Positions 32,342-41,008 of a DNA stretch of 64,000 nucleotides are shown piece by piece. The number at the start of each line of letters is the position of its first letter. The first letter of the stretch is position 1. The notes under the pieces were generated by a model. That model was given only the letters and a program-made list of their open reading frames with translations. It searched no databases and was not told where the DNA came from. The translations under genes were made by a program, and so were the position numbers. This stretch comes from Halorubrum trapanicum (GTDB lineage: Archaea > Halobacteriota > Halobacteria > Halobacteriales > Haloferacaceae), in contig NZ_JAGGKE010000002.1 in NCBI RefSeq assembly GCF_017873555.1, positions 186,001-250,000 on the forward strand, written 5' to 3'.

Positions 32342-32703
32342 CAGTCCTCGCGTTCGCTGGGGTGCGGTTCGTCCGGTGCGGCGTCGTCCCACGTCTCGGG
32401 ATCGATACCCCCGTCCTCAGCGTCGAGACGGGCGCTGACATCGCGGAGCGCGTACGCGTCACGGACCCGATCCAGATCCGTCGCGAGCGCCCAGTACTCG
32501 CCGCGGTGCCGGACGATATCACGTTTCTTCAGCCGTGAAAGGGCGGTTCCGACCGCGTTCGCGTCGGCGTCGATCGCGGATGCGATCTCGGACCGGGTGA
32601 ACGCCTTGTCCCGATTCGCGTAGAGGTGCGCGACCACGCGCTCGGGAACGCTCGGACCGCTCGGCAGGTCGCCGGACTCGAACTCCTCGATACGGACGGG
32701 CAT
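32341..32703 (-). CDS. Winged-helix antitoxin of the PemK-type pair
   Basis: A 120-residue protein from the ATG at 32703 (MPVRIEEFESGD). Residues 15-75 form a winged helix (VPERVVAHLYANRDKAFTRSEIASAI, then VGTALSRLKKRDIVRHRG), followed by an acidic C-terminus that should wrap the toxin. Its stop overlaps the toxin start by one base. Such proteins bind the promoter and neutralise the PemK/MazF toxin. Confidence 0.82.
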   Translation of the reverse strand: MPVRIEEFESGDLPSGPSVPERVVAHLYANRDKAFTRSEIASAIDADANAVGTALSRLKKRDIVRHRGEYWALATDLDRVRDAYALRDVSARLDAEDGGIDPETWDDAAPDEPHPSERED

Positions 32704-32705
32704 AT

Positions 32706-32747
32706 AGTGTACTTGGCGTACTCTCGAAATAAGTGTACGGGTATACC
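32706..32747 (-). promoter_or_regulatory. Imperfect palindromes upstream of antitoxin
   Basis: Two GTGTAC-centred imperfect inverted repeats (AGTGTACTTGGCGTACTC at 32706-32723 and GTGTACGGGTATACC at 32733-32747) lie immediately upstream of the antitoxin start. This is the expected position for autoregulatory operators of a toxin-antitoxin unit. Binding is inferred. Confidence 0.4.
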
Positions 32748-32815
32748 AAACGACGCCCACCGATCCCTGATCACCGCGTCGCTTTTGAGGGCCGCCCGCC
32801 TATCAGGGCGTAACT

Positions 32816-33271
32816 GTGGCCTTTACCGACAAGATCTACGTGAAGAACCACCGGCAGCTCGCCTCCCAGCTGGAGACGAACATCCCGAAGGGAGCGTTCG
32901 CCGGCGCCACCCTCGACCTGCTTTTCACCGGCGACGGCCTCTCGAAGCTCGACGAGACGACTCGCGATCGGGTCCTCGACTTCGCCGAGGACTTCCTCGA
33001 CTGCGACTGCGACGCGAACCCGTACTGCGGCTGTCCCGAGGAGAAGTTCATGCGCTACGTCCTCGAGCTGCGCGCCGAGGGGTTGGGTCCGCAGGCCATC
33101 GTCGACGTGATGACCGACGACTACATGGTGTACGCGTACACCGGCGACGTGCTCTCCTTCCTCGACGACTCCGTCCGGAAATTGGAGGCGATCGAGACGC
33201 TCGCCGACGTCGACGGCAACGGGGAGATGTCCGAGCGGGCGCGGAAGGCGAAGCGGGAGCTGTCGGGATAG
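32816..33271 (+). CDS. DUF5814 domain protein
   Basis: A 151-residue protein starting with GTG at 32816 (MAFTDKIYVKNHRQLASQLE). The CDCDANPYCGCPEEKFMRYVL segment (about residues 63-83) holds five cysteines that probably bind a metal. I recognise the sequence as the DUF5814 type, which in some archaea is appended to Ski2-like helicases and here stands alone. Function unknown; RNA or DNA processing is plausible from that association. Confidence 0.75.
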   Translation: MAFTDKIYVKNHRQLASQLETNIPKGAFAGATLDLLFTGDGLSKLDETTRDRVLDFAEDFLDCDCDANPYCGCPEEKFMRYVLELRAEGLGPQAIVDVMTDDYMVYAYTGDVLSFLDDSVRKLEAIETLADVDGNGEMSERARKAKRELSG

Positions 33272-33370
33272 CGGTCCGGATCGATTCCAGAGCGAACGAG
33301 TCTCTTTTGAACGCCGTCAGCCGGTGAAAGCGGGATACCGTCTCGGAGGTGTCGCCCGCGACGTCCGCGC

Positions 33371-34873
33371 TCAGTCGTTGTCGGGCGACGGGACGTTCGA
33401 TCCGATCTCCTCGACCGACGGGCCCTCCTCGGTCAGGTTCCCGTCGCGCCAGGTGTCGCGGTTGAACCAGAGGTACGCGACGATCCCGCCGACGACGTTC
33501 GAGATCGGGAACGAGATCCACAGCCCCATCGCGCCGAGCGAACCGGCGGCGACCCACGCGACCGGCAGGCGGACGAAGCCGAGCGTGACGAGGGAGATGA
33601 CGGCCGCGATCATGGTGTGGCCGGCGCCGCGGAAGCCGCCGGTGTACGCGCGCATGACGCCGATGAACCCGAAGGAGAGACCGCTCACGCGGAGGAACGT
33701 CGTCGCGTGGTCGACCACCGCCGGGTCCGGGGAGAAGACGCCGGCGATCGGCCGCGCGGCGAGGACGATGATCCCGCCGCCGACCGTGAGCAGGACGAGC
33801 ATGGCGCGTGCGCCGAAGTGGTTCGTCTCGGCGGCGCGGTCCAGTTCCCCGGCGCCGATGTTCTGCCCGGTCATCGTCTCGATCCCCTGCGATACGGCGA
33901 GCGCCGGCAGGAAGATAACCGAGAAGATCCGCGTCCCGATGCCGTACGCCCCGCTGACCGCGTTCGGGAAGTTCGCGACCACGACGAGCAGCGCGGTGAT
34001 CGACACCGACCGGGCCGCGCCCTCCGCGGAGGCCGGGAGGCCGATGCCGAGGACGGTCTTCCCGAACTCGGGGTCGGGGACCATCTCCGAGAGCCGGATC
34101 TGGACCCCCCTGTCTCCGCGGAACATGATCTGAAGCCCGACGAGGAGCGCGAGCGCCCGAGAGCCGACGGTCGCGATCGCCGCACCGGCGATCCCCCAGC
34201 CGGTGAAGCCCGTCGCGTCGAGGGCCGCGGCCTCCAGTCCGCCGAGTCCGAGGAACCCGAAGAGAGGGTTCGCGTCGAATCCGAAGATGAAGATCGGGTC
34301 GAGGACGATGTTGAGGACCACGGAGCCGGCCATGACGTACATCGGGGTCACCGTGTCGCCATAGCCGCGCATCAGCGCCATGAACACCGCGAAGCCGAAG
34401 ACGGCGAACAGGCCGATCGCGTAGACGCGCATGTACTCGACGACGAGCGGGGCGACCGTCGCGTTCACCCCGAGGAGCGCGGTGACCTCGTCGACGAAGA
34501 CGTATCCCACCACCCCCAAGACGACGGAGATGACGGCCGCGTAGGCCATCGTCTGCGAGGCGGCGTAGGCGGCGCGCTCCTCGTTGCCGGCGCCGGTGTG
34601 TTGGGCGACGAGGACGCTCCCCGCGACGGAGACGCCGAGCGCCAGCGAGATCATCAGGAAGACGATCGGGAACGCGAACGTGATCGCGGACAGCGCCTCC
34701 GTGCTGTAGCGGCCGAGCCAGAAGGTGTCGGCCAGGTTGTACAGCACCTGAAAGAGGTTCTGGACGACGATCGGCAAAGAGAGGAAGAACAGCGGCCACC
34801 CGATGTCGCCCGAGGTGAGGTCCAGCTCGTCGGCGCCCTTGAACAGGGAGTCTATCGAGTCGCGAAGCCCCAT
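33371..34873 (-). CDS. MATE family efflux transporter
   Basis: A 500-residue multidrug/toxin exporter with 12 hydrophobic segments. The N-terminal half carries LPIVVQNLFQVLYNLADTFW, then SVLVAQHTGAGNEERA, and the C-terminal half repeats the pattern with GQNIGAGELDRAAE. It exchanges cations (Na+ or H+) for drugs or metabolites. Its ATG shares a base with the TGA of a 29-codon ORF upstream. A strong palindromic operator lies further upstream, implying repression by a TetR-type regulator that is not adjacent. Confidence 0.92.
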   Translation of the reverse strand: MGLRDSIDSLFKGADELDLTSGDIGWPLFFLSLPIVVQNLFQVLYNLADTFWLGRYSTEALSAITFAFPIVFLMISLALGVSVAGSVLVAQHTGAGNEERAAYAASQTMAYAAVISVVLGVVGYVFVDEVTALLGVNATVAPLVVEYMRVYAIGLFAVFGFAVFMALMRGYGDTVTPMYVMAGSVVLNIVLDPIFIFGFDANPLFGFLGLGGLEAAALDATGFTGWGIAGAAIATVGSRALALLVGLQIMFRGDRGVQIRLSEMVPDPEFGKTVLGIGLPASAEGAARSVSITALLVVVANFPNAVSGAYGIGTRIFSVIFLPALAVSQGIETMTGQNIGAGELDRAAETNHFGARAMLVLLTVGGGIIVLAARPIAGVFSPDPAVVDHATTFLRVSGLSFGFIGVMRAYTGGFRGAGHTMIAAVISLVTLGFVRLPVAWVAAGSLGAMGLWISFPISNVVGGIVAYLWFNRDTWRDGNLTEEGPSVEEIGSNVPSPDND

Positions 34874-34962
34874 CAGTGGCTCACCTCCGGAGGGGTCGCG
34901 TCGTCACGGTTTCGGAGGGGGCTGTGCGCGGCGTCGGGGATCGGTCGTTCCGTGTCGTCCAT
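34873..34962 (-). CDS. Candidate 29-codon leader ORF coupled to the MATE gene
   Basis: From the ATG at 34962 this frame reads MDDTERPIPDAAHSPL and ends EVSH before a TGA that overlaps the exporter ATG (TGATG). It has acidic halophilic composition at its start. It may be a translated leader peptide that couples initiation of the MATE protein, or a chance frame. No family match is known. Confidence 0.4.
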   Translation of the reverse strand: MDDTERPIPDAAHSPLRNRDDATPPEVSH

Positions 34963-34979
34963 TCGGTACCTACCGATAC

Positions 34980-34997
34980 TGACTGACTGGTCAGTCA
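34980..34997. promoter_or_regulatory. 18-bp TetR-like operator palindrome
   Basis: TGACTGAC-TG-GTCAGTCA is a perfect inverted repeat with 8-bp arms and a 2-bp centre. This form is typical of operators for TetR/AcrR-family repressors of efflux genes. It lies about 110 bp upstream of the MATE ATG and just upstream of the leader ORF, and within a region free of other genes. Confidence 0.65.
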
Positions 34998-35119
34998 AAA
35001 GCGTTCGGAAGCCGGCGGACCGCGACGCCGGGCTGCCCGGTCGCGGGGAGCGGCCGCGCGCTTCCCGGGCGTAGAAAGCGGCCGAACGGTCTAAGTGCGC
35101 GCGCGTCCGAAATCGGCCA

Positions 35120-36016
35120 ATGAGTCTTCGGCCCGCGTGGCTAACGTTCAGGCGATACGCGGCGGCGACGACGGGGATGACGCTCGTCCTCTTCTCGCTC
35201 GGCGTCTACACCGCGGCGACCGGCTCCGGGCTGGCGTGTCAGGCCCAGTGGCCGCTGTGTTCCGACCAGCTCATCCCGGCGCTGACGATCAACCCCGACT
35301 TCATCGAGTGGTTCCACCGGGCGTGGGCCATGGTTACCGGCTTCCTCATCGTCGGCGTCGCCGGGTGGACCTGGCTCGGTACCGGGTTCGAGCGCCGGAC
35401 CCGGCTGGCCGCGACGCTGGCGGTCGCGATCCTTCCGCTTCAGATCACCGTCGGCGCGATCACCGTCACCCTCGGCGGACTCGTCCCCGGCGGGTACACG
35501 GTGTCGACCCACGCCGCGCACCTGATCGTGGCGCTGATCATCTTCACGCTGCTCGGACTGGCGACCATCTGGGGCGGCGGTCGCGGGAGCGCTCGGCTGC
35601 TCCGCGCGGCGGCGGGTATCGCCGTCGCCGGCATCGTCGCCAGCGCGGTCTTCTCGCGGGCGGTGCCGTTCCTCACCTACGCGCCGCCCGCGCAGGCCGC
35701 CTTCTACGTGACCGGGCTCGCCGGTCACCTCGGTCTCGTCGCGACGGTCGCGTACGCGACGGAGGCGGTTCGAGGGTGGTACGACGGTCTCGACGGCGGC
35801 ACCGCGGGTACGGTCCGGGCGCTCGCGGCCGGATCGATGGTCGCGCTCGTCGGGACGCTGCTGCTCGGTCGCGATCTGGTCCCCTACACCGCGACGTGGC
35901 AGCGGATCAACCTCGTCGCGCTGGGCGTCGCGCTCGCGCTCGCCGCGGGCGCGGCGTGGACGCTCCGCGGGGCCGACGAGATGCGCGACGGGAGCGTGCC
36001 GATCGGCGGCGACTGA
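35120..36016 (+). CDS. ctaA: Heme A synthase (COX15/CtaA)
   Basis: A 298-residue membrane protein with eight hydrophobic segments. Two homologous four-helix halves carry the heme-ligand histidines: WFHRAWA (about residue 66) and STHAAHLIVAL (about residue 135) in the first half, with VTGLAGHLGLV and TWQRINL in the second. The N-terminal extracellular Cys pair is C40/C47 (GLACQAQWPLCSD), which can form a disulphide. It converts heme O to heme A for cytochrome oxidase. The start is the ATG at 35120. Confidence 0.92.
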   Translation: MSLRPAWLTFRRYAAATTGMTLVLFSLGVYTAATGSGLACQAQWPLCSDQLIPALTINPDFIEWFHRAWAMVTGFLIVGVAGWTWLGTGFERRTRLAATLAVAILPLQITVGAITVTLGGLVPGGYTVSTHAAHLIVALIIFTLLGLATIWGGGRGSARLLRAAAGIAVAGIVASAVFSRAVPFLTYAPPAQAAFYVTGLAGHLGLVATVAYATEAVRGWYDGLDGGTAGTVRALAAGSMVALVGTLLLGRDLVPYTATWQRINLVALGVALALAAGAAWTLRGADEMRDGSVPIGGD

Positions 36017-36131
36017 CGCCGCCCGACGGCGGGGATTTCGCCGGGACGACCGTGTTATACCCCCGAAGAGCGGCAATTATTGCCTGGATACGGTCGAAAC
36101 GTTGAAACCGTGATCAACCGAGCAACGGTGT

Positions 36132-36956
36132 ATGGACGAACGCAGTTCAGTGAACCGGCGACAGTACCTGACCGCGGTCGGCGCTGGCGGCCTGACCGCA
36201 GCGGCCGGCTGTATCGGCGGCGGCGGCGGCGACGACGGTGAGACGATCACCATCGGATCGGACATTCCGTACGCGCCCTTCGAGTACCGGAACGAGGCCG
36301 GCGACCTCATCGGGTTCGACGTCGAGATCGCCGAGGCCGTGTTCGGCGAGCAGCTCGACTTGAACTACGAGTTCCAGGAGACCTCCTTCGACGGGATCAT
36401 CGCGTCGCTGAACAACGCGAACTTCCGCGTCATCATGAGCGCGATGACGATAAACGAGTCGCGGGCCGAGCGCGTCGACTTCTCCGACCCGTACTTCACC
36501 GCGTACCAGACCGTCCTCGTGCTGGAGGACAGCGACATCACCTCCCGCGAGGACCTCCGGGGCGAGTCCGTCGGCGTCCAGCGCGGAACGACCGGCGAGG
36601 CGGCCGCCGAGGACCTCCAAGAGGAGTTCGACGGCGAACTCCAGATCGAAAGCTACGACCAGATCAACGGCGCGTTCGACGCGCTGCTCAACAACCAGGT
36701 GTCGGCGGTCATCAACGACAACACGGTGAGCGCCTCGTTCGCCGCGGAGAACGACGGCGTCGTGTTCCTCGAGGGCGACGGGGTCGCGGCAGACCGCGAC
36801 GACGCGCCGCCGTACCTCACCCTGACTATCGAGGAGTACGGGATCGCGTTCCGGCAGGACGACGACGACTTCAGAGGGGAGGTCAACGACGCACTTCAGG
36901 CGATCCGCGACGACGGAACGTACGAGGAGATCTACAGCGAGTACTTCGACGGATAG
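36132..36956 (+). CDS. Polar amino acid ABC transporter, substrate-binding lipoprotein
   Basis: A 274-residue periplasmic-type binding protein of SBP family 3. It has a Tat/lipoprotein signal: RRQYLTAVGAGGLTAAAGC, with the lipidated Cys at residue 31. The mature protein starts with a Gly/Asp-rich linker, then ITIGSDIPYAPFEYRNE, and FDVEIAEAVF and the SRAERVDFSDPYFTAYQTVL region typical of glutamine/histidine/arginine binding proteins. It feeds the permease and ATPase encoded next on the same strand (33-bp gap, then 4-base overlap). Confidence 0.93.
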   Translation: MDERSSVNRRQYLTAVGAGGLTAAAGCIGGGGGDDGETITIGSDIPYAPFEYRNEAGDLIGFDVEIAEAVFGEQLDLNYEFQETSFDGIIASLNNANFRVIMSAMTINESRAERVDFSDPYFTAYQTVLVLEDSDITSREDLRGESVGVQRGTTGEAAAEDLQEEFDGELQIESYDQINGAFDALLNNQVSAVINDNTVSASFAAENDGVVFLEGDGVAADRDDAPPYLTLTIEEYGIAFRQDDDDFRGEVNDALQAIRDDGTYEEIYSEYFDG

Positions 36957-36989
36957 CTCCCTCGACCCCGTCGTTTCACCTGATATTCA

Positions 36990-37874
36990 ATGGCAACACA
37001 GACCGAATCGGAGTCGAGCGGCGGCGGCGTACTGATGCGCGACCGGCTGGTGAAGCGGGCCGGCGAAGTGGCCGCCGGCGGGTTCATGCTGGCCATCGGC
37101 GGACTGCTCGTGTGGATCCTCTCGACGCAGGTCAACTACGAGCTGCTCGCCTCGCCGCTCATCGCCCGGCGGTTCGCGGAGGCGTTCTTCCTCGTCGTCC
37201 AGATCGTCGTGATATCGAGCCTCCTTTCGGTGTCGCTCGGCGTCCTCGTGGGGCTGGGGCGGATCTCGACGTCGAACGTCACCGGTCGGATCGCGAAGGG
37301 ATACGTCGAGTTCTTCCGCGGCACGCCGCTTCTGTTCCAGCTGTTCGTCATCTACTTCGGCGTGCCGCGGCTGTGGGCGACCGGCGAGTTCCCCTTCTCG
37401 GACTGGGCGATCCCGGCCGCGATCATCGGACTCACGCTGAACCACGGCGCGTACGTCGGGGAGGCGATCCGCGGCGGGATCGACGCCGTCCCGGACGGGC
37501 AGATGGAGGCGGCGCGGTCGCTCGGGATGTCCCGGGTGATGGCGCTGCGGGAGGTCGTCCTCCCGCAGGCGTGGCGGAACGCGCTCGCGGCCATCGGCAA
37601 CGACCAGATCATCCTCGTGAAAGACACCTCGCTGCTGACCGTCATCGCCGTCCCGGAGATCATGAGCGTGTTCCGGAACATCAACAGTAACCAACTGGAC
37701 CCGTGGACCCCGCTCGTGTGGGTGTGCGTGCTGTACCTCGCGATCACGATGTCGATGAGCCAGCTCGTCAACGGCCTGGAGCGCCGGTCGGACTGGGGGT
37801 CGGACAGCGGGATGTTCGGTCGGCTGTCGGGGCTCGGCTCCGGCGGCGACGCCGACGGAGGTGAGGAGTCGTGA
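36990..37874 (+). CDS. Polar amino acid ABC transporter, permease
   Basis: A 294-residue membrane subunit of the HisM/GlnP class with five to six helices. The conserved EAA loop is GQMEAARSLGMSRVMALREV near residues 170-190, which contacts the ATPase. An FRGTPLLFQLFVIYFG motif near residue 109 is typical of the amino acid family. The gene has a poly-Ser/Gly N-terminal tail and a C-terminal acidic extension. It overlaps the ATPase gene by GTGA. Confidence 0.93.
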   Translation: MATQTESESSGGGVLMRDRLVKRAGEVAAGGFMLAIGGLLVWILSTQVNYELLASPLIARRFAEAFFLVVQIVVISSLLSVSLGVLVGLGRISTSNVTGRIAKGYVEFFRGTPLLFQLFVIYFGVPRLWATGEFPFSDWAIPAAIIGLTLNHGAYVGEAIRGGIDAVPDGQMEAARSLGMSRVMALREVVLPQAWRNALAAIGNDQIILVKDTSLLTVIAVPEIMSVFRNINSNQLDPWTPLVWVCVLYLAITMSMSQLVNGLERRSDWGSDSGMFGRLSGLGSGGDADGGEES

Positions 37875-38599
37875 CCGGTCCGCTCGTCGAGTTCGACGGC
37901 GTCGACAAGTCGTTCGGCGAGACGCAGGTGCTGTACGACGTCGACCTCTCCGTCGACGAGGGGGAGGTCGTCGTCGTCATCGGGCCGTCCGGCTCCGGGA
38001 AGTCGACGCTGCTCCGGTGTGCGAACCGGCTGGAGGAGATACAGGGCGGCGACATCCGCCTCGACGGCCGGTCCGTGATCGAGACGGACGTCAACGAGAT
38101 CCGCCAGCAGATCGGGATGGTGTTCCAGTCGTTCAACCTCTTCCCGCACAAGACCGCGCTGGAGAACGTCGCGCTCGCCCCGGAGAAGGTCAAGGGCGTG
38201 CCGGAGGCCGAGGCGAAGGAGGCGGCGGCGGACCTGCTCGACCGGGTCGGACTCGCCGATCAGGCCGAGTCGTACCCGGGCGCGCTCTCGGGCGGTCAAC
38301 AGCAGCGCGTCGCCATCGCCCGCGCGCTCGCCATGGAACCGAAGGTGATGCTGTTCGACGAGGTGACGAGCGCGCTCGATCCGGAGCTCGTCGGCGAGGT
38401 GCTCGACGTGATCGAGGGGCTCGCGGCCGACGGGATGACGATGGTCCTCGTCACCCACGAGATGGGGTTCGCCCGCGAGGTCGGCGACCGGATCGTCCTG
38501 ATGGCCGACGGCCGGGTCGTCGAGCGGAGCGAGACGCAGTCGTTCTTCGAGGAGCCGTCGACCGAGCGCGGTCAGCAGTTCCTCTCGCGGCTGCTTTAG
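37871..38599 (+). CDS. Polar amino acid ABC transporter, ATPase
   Basis: A 242-residue ATPase starting with GTG at 37871, overlapping the permease stop by four bases. It has Walker A GPSGSGKST (about residues 37-45), Q-loop GMVFQSFNLFPHKT, signature LSGGQQQRVAIARAL, Walker B VMLFDEVTSALDP and the switch His in LVTHEMGF. It closely resembles GlnQ/HisP. With the previous two genes it forms a complete amino acid import system. Confidence 0.95.
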   Translation: MTGPLVEFDGVDKSFGETQVLYDVDLSVDEGEVVVVIGPSGSGKSTLLRCANRLEEIQGGDIRLDGRSVIETDVNEIRQQIGMVFQSFNLFPHKTALENVALAPEKVKGVPEAEAKEAAADLLDRVGLADQAESYPGALSGGQQQRVAIARALAMEPKVMLFDEVTSALDPELVGEVLDVIEGLAADGMTMVLVTHEMGFAREVGDRIVLMADGRVVERSETQSFFEEPSTERGQQFLSRLL

Positions 38600-38614
38600 T
38601 CGTGTCTCGTCCTC

Positions 38615-39685
38615 TCACAGGTCGGTGACGACCTCGACTCCCCGAACCGCGTACTCGTTCATGGCCGCGAGCCGGTCAGAGACCTCAGACAGCGCCAGCT
38701 CGCGGGCGACCAAGGCCCCGGGGTCGATCCCGGTCGACTCGATCATCGCGAACAGGTCCGGGTAGCTCGTCGGCGGCATTCCGCGCGAGCCGATAAAGGA
38801 TATCTCCCACCGGGTCATCCAGTCCGTCGGCAGCGACACCTCCCCGCGCTCTGCGTCCGTCGTGAGTCCGACCTGAACGTGGGTGCCGCGCGGCCGCAGC
38901 GACCGGACCGAGTTGCGGCAGGTCTCCGCGATTCCCAGCGCGTCGAGCGACACGTCGGCGCCGCCGTCGGTGAGGTCGCGGACCCGTTCCGGGACCGAGT
39001 CGTTCGCTCCGTCGCCGCCCGGGTTCACAGTCTCGCCCGCGCCGAACTCGGTCGCGAGCGCGAGGGCGTCGTCGTCGACGTCGACCGCGATCACGCGCGC
39101 GCCGAGCGCCGCGGCGATCTGGACCGCGGAGAGACCGACGCCCCCGCAGCCGTGGACCGCGACGGCGTCGCCGCCGCCGACGGCCGCCCGCTCCGCGAGC
39201 GCGTGGTACGCCGTCATGTACCGGCAGCCGAGCGCCGCGGCGGCGGTCGCGCCGAGCCAGTCGGGGCGTTCGACGAGGTTGTAGTCGGCCGCCGGGACGG
39301 CCACTCGCTCCGCAAACGCACCGGGGGCGGCGGACTCGAACCCCAGCGCCCGCCCGTCCTCGCAGACGTTGCCGGCCCCACGGCGGCAGTGCGGACAGGT
39401 GCCGTCGCCGAGCGAGAAGGGGACCACCACGCGGTCGCTCGGGCGGAATCGGTCGACCTCGTCGCCGACGGCGACAACCTCGCCGGCCGGCTCGTGGCCC
39501 AACACCTGCCCGCGCGGGACGCGGTCGTCGGCCCACTCGCCGTGCCCGGCCCAGGCGTGCCAGTCGCTCCGACAGACGCCGCAGGCGTCCACGCGGACGA
39601 CGGCGCCGTCGGGGGCCGGTTCGGGGTCGGGAATCTCGCGGACCGCGAGCGGCTCGCCGTACTCCCGCAGGATCGCTGCGCGCAT
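38615..39685 (-). CDS. Zinc-dependent alcohol dehydrogenase
   Basis: A 356-residue medium-chain dehydrogenase from the ATG at 39685 (MRAAILREYGEP). The catalytic zinc site is CGVCRSDWHAW with the GHEPAGEVV loop, and the structural zinc site has the four Cys in CPHCRRGAGNVC and the preceding Cys of GDGTC. The NAD(P) Rossmann motif is VHGCGGVGLSAVQIAAALG. The usual substrate range is short alcohols; this one is not assignable. The neighbour on the other strand is the ABC operon, ending 15 bp away. Confidence 0.92.
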   Translation of the reverse strand: MRAAILREYGEPLAVREIPDPEPAPDGAVVRVDACGVCRSDWHAWAGHGEWADDRVPRGQVLGHEPAGEVVAVGDEVDRFRPSDRVVVPFSLGDGTCPHCRRGAGNVCEDGRALGFESAAPGAFAERVAVPAADYNLVERPDWLGATAAAALGCRYMTAYHALAERAAVGGGDAVAVHGCGGVGLSAVQIAAALGARVIAVDVDDDALALATEFGAGETVNPGGDGANDSVPERVRDLTDGGADVSLDALGIAETCRNSVRSLRPRGTHVQVGLTTDAERGEVSLPTDWMTRWEISFIGSRGMPPTSYPDLFAMIESTGIDPGALVARELALSEVSDRLAAMNEYAVRGVEVVTDL

Positions 39686-39843
39686 ACGACGATCCACCGG
39701 GGGACGCGACAAAGGTCTCTCGGCGATCCGGTCCGCAGATCTAATTATTTCGTATGTTTTTGACTTGATCTCATCGTATGACACGTGATAGCCGAGTAAG
39801 GCTTATGCTGTCGCGGTAGACTCGTTGACACGTGGTACGACGG

Positions 39844-40974
39844 ATGGAACAGCGCCCGGGGATCGCGTACCGTCGTCCAGACGGCGATCCCTCTCGGCTC
39901 GTGATCGAGACCGACGGGGAGCCGCGGCTCGACGTCACGGAACGGCCGGAAGGGGGATGGCTCGACCGCGTGGTCGGCGACGACCGCGATCGACTCCGCG
40001 AGGCGCTCGGATCGGACTCCGTCGACGTCGTGTATCGGGTCGCGGCCGACGAGGACTCACGGTGGGTCCACGAGCGAGGCCGAGCGACGGACGACGGCGA
40101 CGTGGTCGGGTATCTCTTTCCGGCGGACGAACGCGTCCGGCGGCGACGGCGGCTGGAGCGACAGCGAGAGCGACTCGAGGAGTTCGCGAGCGTCGTTTCA
40201 CACGACCTCCGGAACCCCCTCTCCGTCGCGGTCGGGAACATCGAACTGGCCGACGACCTCGACGGTGACGCGGCGGCCGACCGGCTGGACCGCGCCCTCG
40301 ACGCGCTCGACCGGATGGACGACCTCATCGGCGACCTCCTGACGTTGGCGCGAGAGGGGGAGACGGTTCAGTCCGCCGAGTCGACGGACCTGCGGTCGGT
40401 CGTCGAGAGCGCGTGGGGGACCGTCGGCGAATCCGCCGACGCCGCCCTCGTCGTCGACGGACCGCTCGGGACGGTGCCGTGCGATTCCGACAGGCTTCGA
40501 CAGGCCCTGGTGAACCTCTTCCGGAACGCCCTCGAACACGGGACACCCGAGGGCGTCGACGCCCTCCCCGGATCCGATTCGGCCGAGGGCGACGCCGGGT
40601 TCGGAGACCGGGTCGCGTCAGGGACGTTCTCGGCCCGAGAGGAGCCGCCGTCGGACCGCGCCGAGACGGACGCGGAGAGCGCCGCGATCCGTATCCGCGT
40701 GGGACGGACGGACGAGGGGTTCTACGTCGCTGACGACGGCCCGGGGATCGAACCCGACCAGCGGGACGCCGTCTTCGAGCCGGGACACACGACCGCCCCG
40801 GGCGGCACCGGCTTCGGGTTGGCGATCGTCGAGCGGATCGCGGAGGCCCACGGGTGGACGATCTCGGTGACGGAGAGCCGAGAGGGCGGCGCCCGGTTCG
40901 AGTTCGTCTGCGACGGTCCGATCGAAACCGCGGAGTCGTCCGAAAGCGAGGCGAGTCCGACTCGCAGCGCTTGA
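39844..40974 (+). CDS. Sensor histidine kinase (orphan)
   Basis: A 376-residue kinase from the ATG at 39844 (MEQRPGIAYRR); an in-frame GTG at 39832 adds four residues. Residues 1-95 resemble a degraded PAS domain (VVYRVAADEDSRWVHERG). The HisKA region has the phospho-acceptor H120 in VVSHDLRNPLS. The HATPase_c domain has NLFRNALEHG, DDGPGIEPD and TGFGLAIVERI. No membrane helix is seen, so it is cytoplasmic. No response regulator gene is adjacent, so its partner is encoded elsewhere. Confidence 0.9.
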   Translation: MEQRPGIAYRRPDGDPSRLVIETDGEPRLDVTERPEGGWLDRVVGDDRDRLREALGSDSVDVVYRVAADEDSRWVHERGRATDDGDVVGYLFPADERVRRRRRLERQRERLEEFASVVSHDLRNPLSVAVGNIELADDLDGDAAADRLDRALDALDRMDDLIGDLLTLAREGETVQSAESTDLRSVVESAWGTVGESADAALVVDGPLGTVPCDSDRLRQALVNLFRNALEHGTPEGVDALPGSDSAEGDAGFGDRVASGTFSAREEPPSDRAETDAESAAIRIRVGRTDEGFYVADDGPGIEPDQRDAVFEPGHTTAPGGTGFGLAIVERIAEAHGWTISVTESREGGARFEFVCDGPIETAESSESEASPTRSA

Positions 40975-41008
40975 GCGTCCGCGTCCGCGCTCGGAAACCG
41001 GTAGCGAG

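Noticed and set aside
32244-32538. Plus-strand ORFs over the PemK-type pair
   Set aside because: Antisense to a clear toxin-antitoxin pair with overlapping stop/start.
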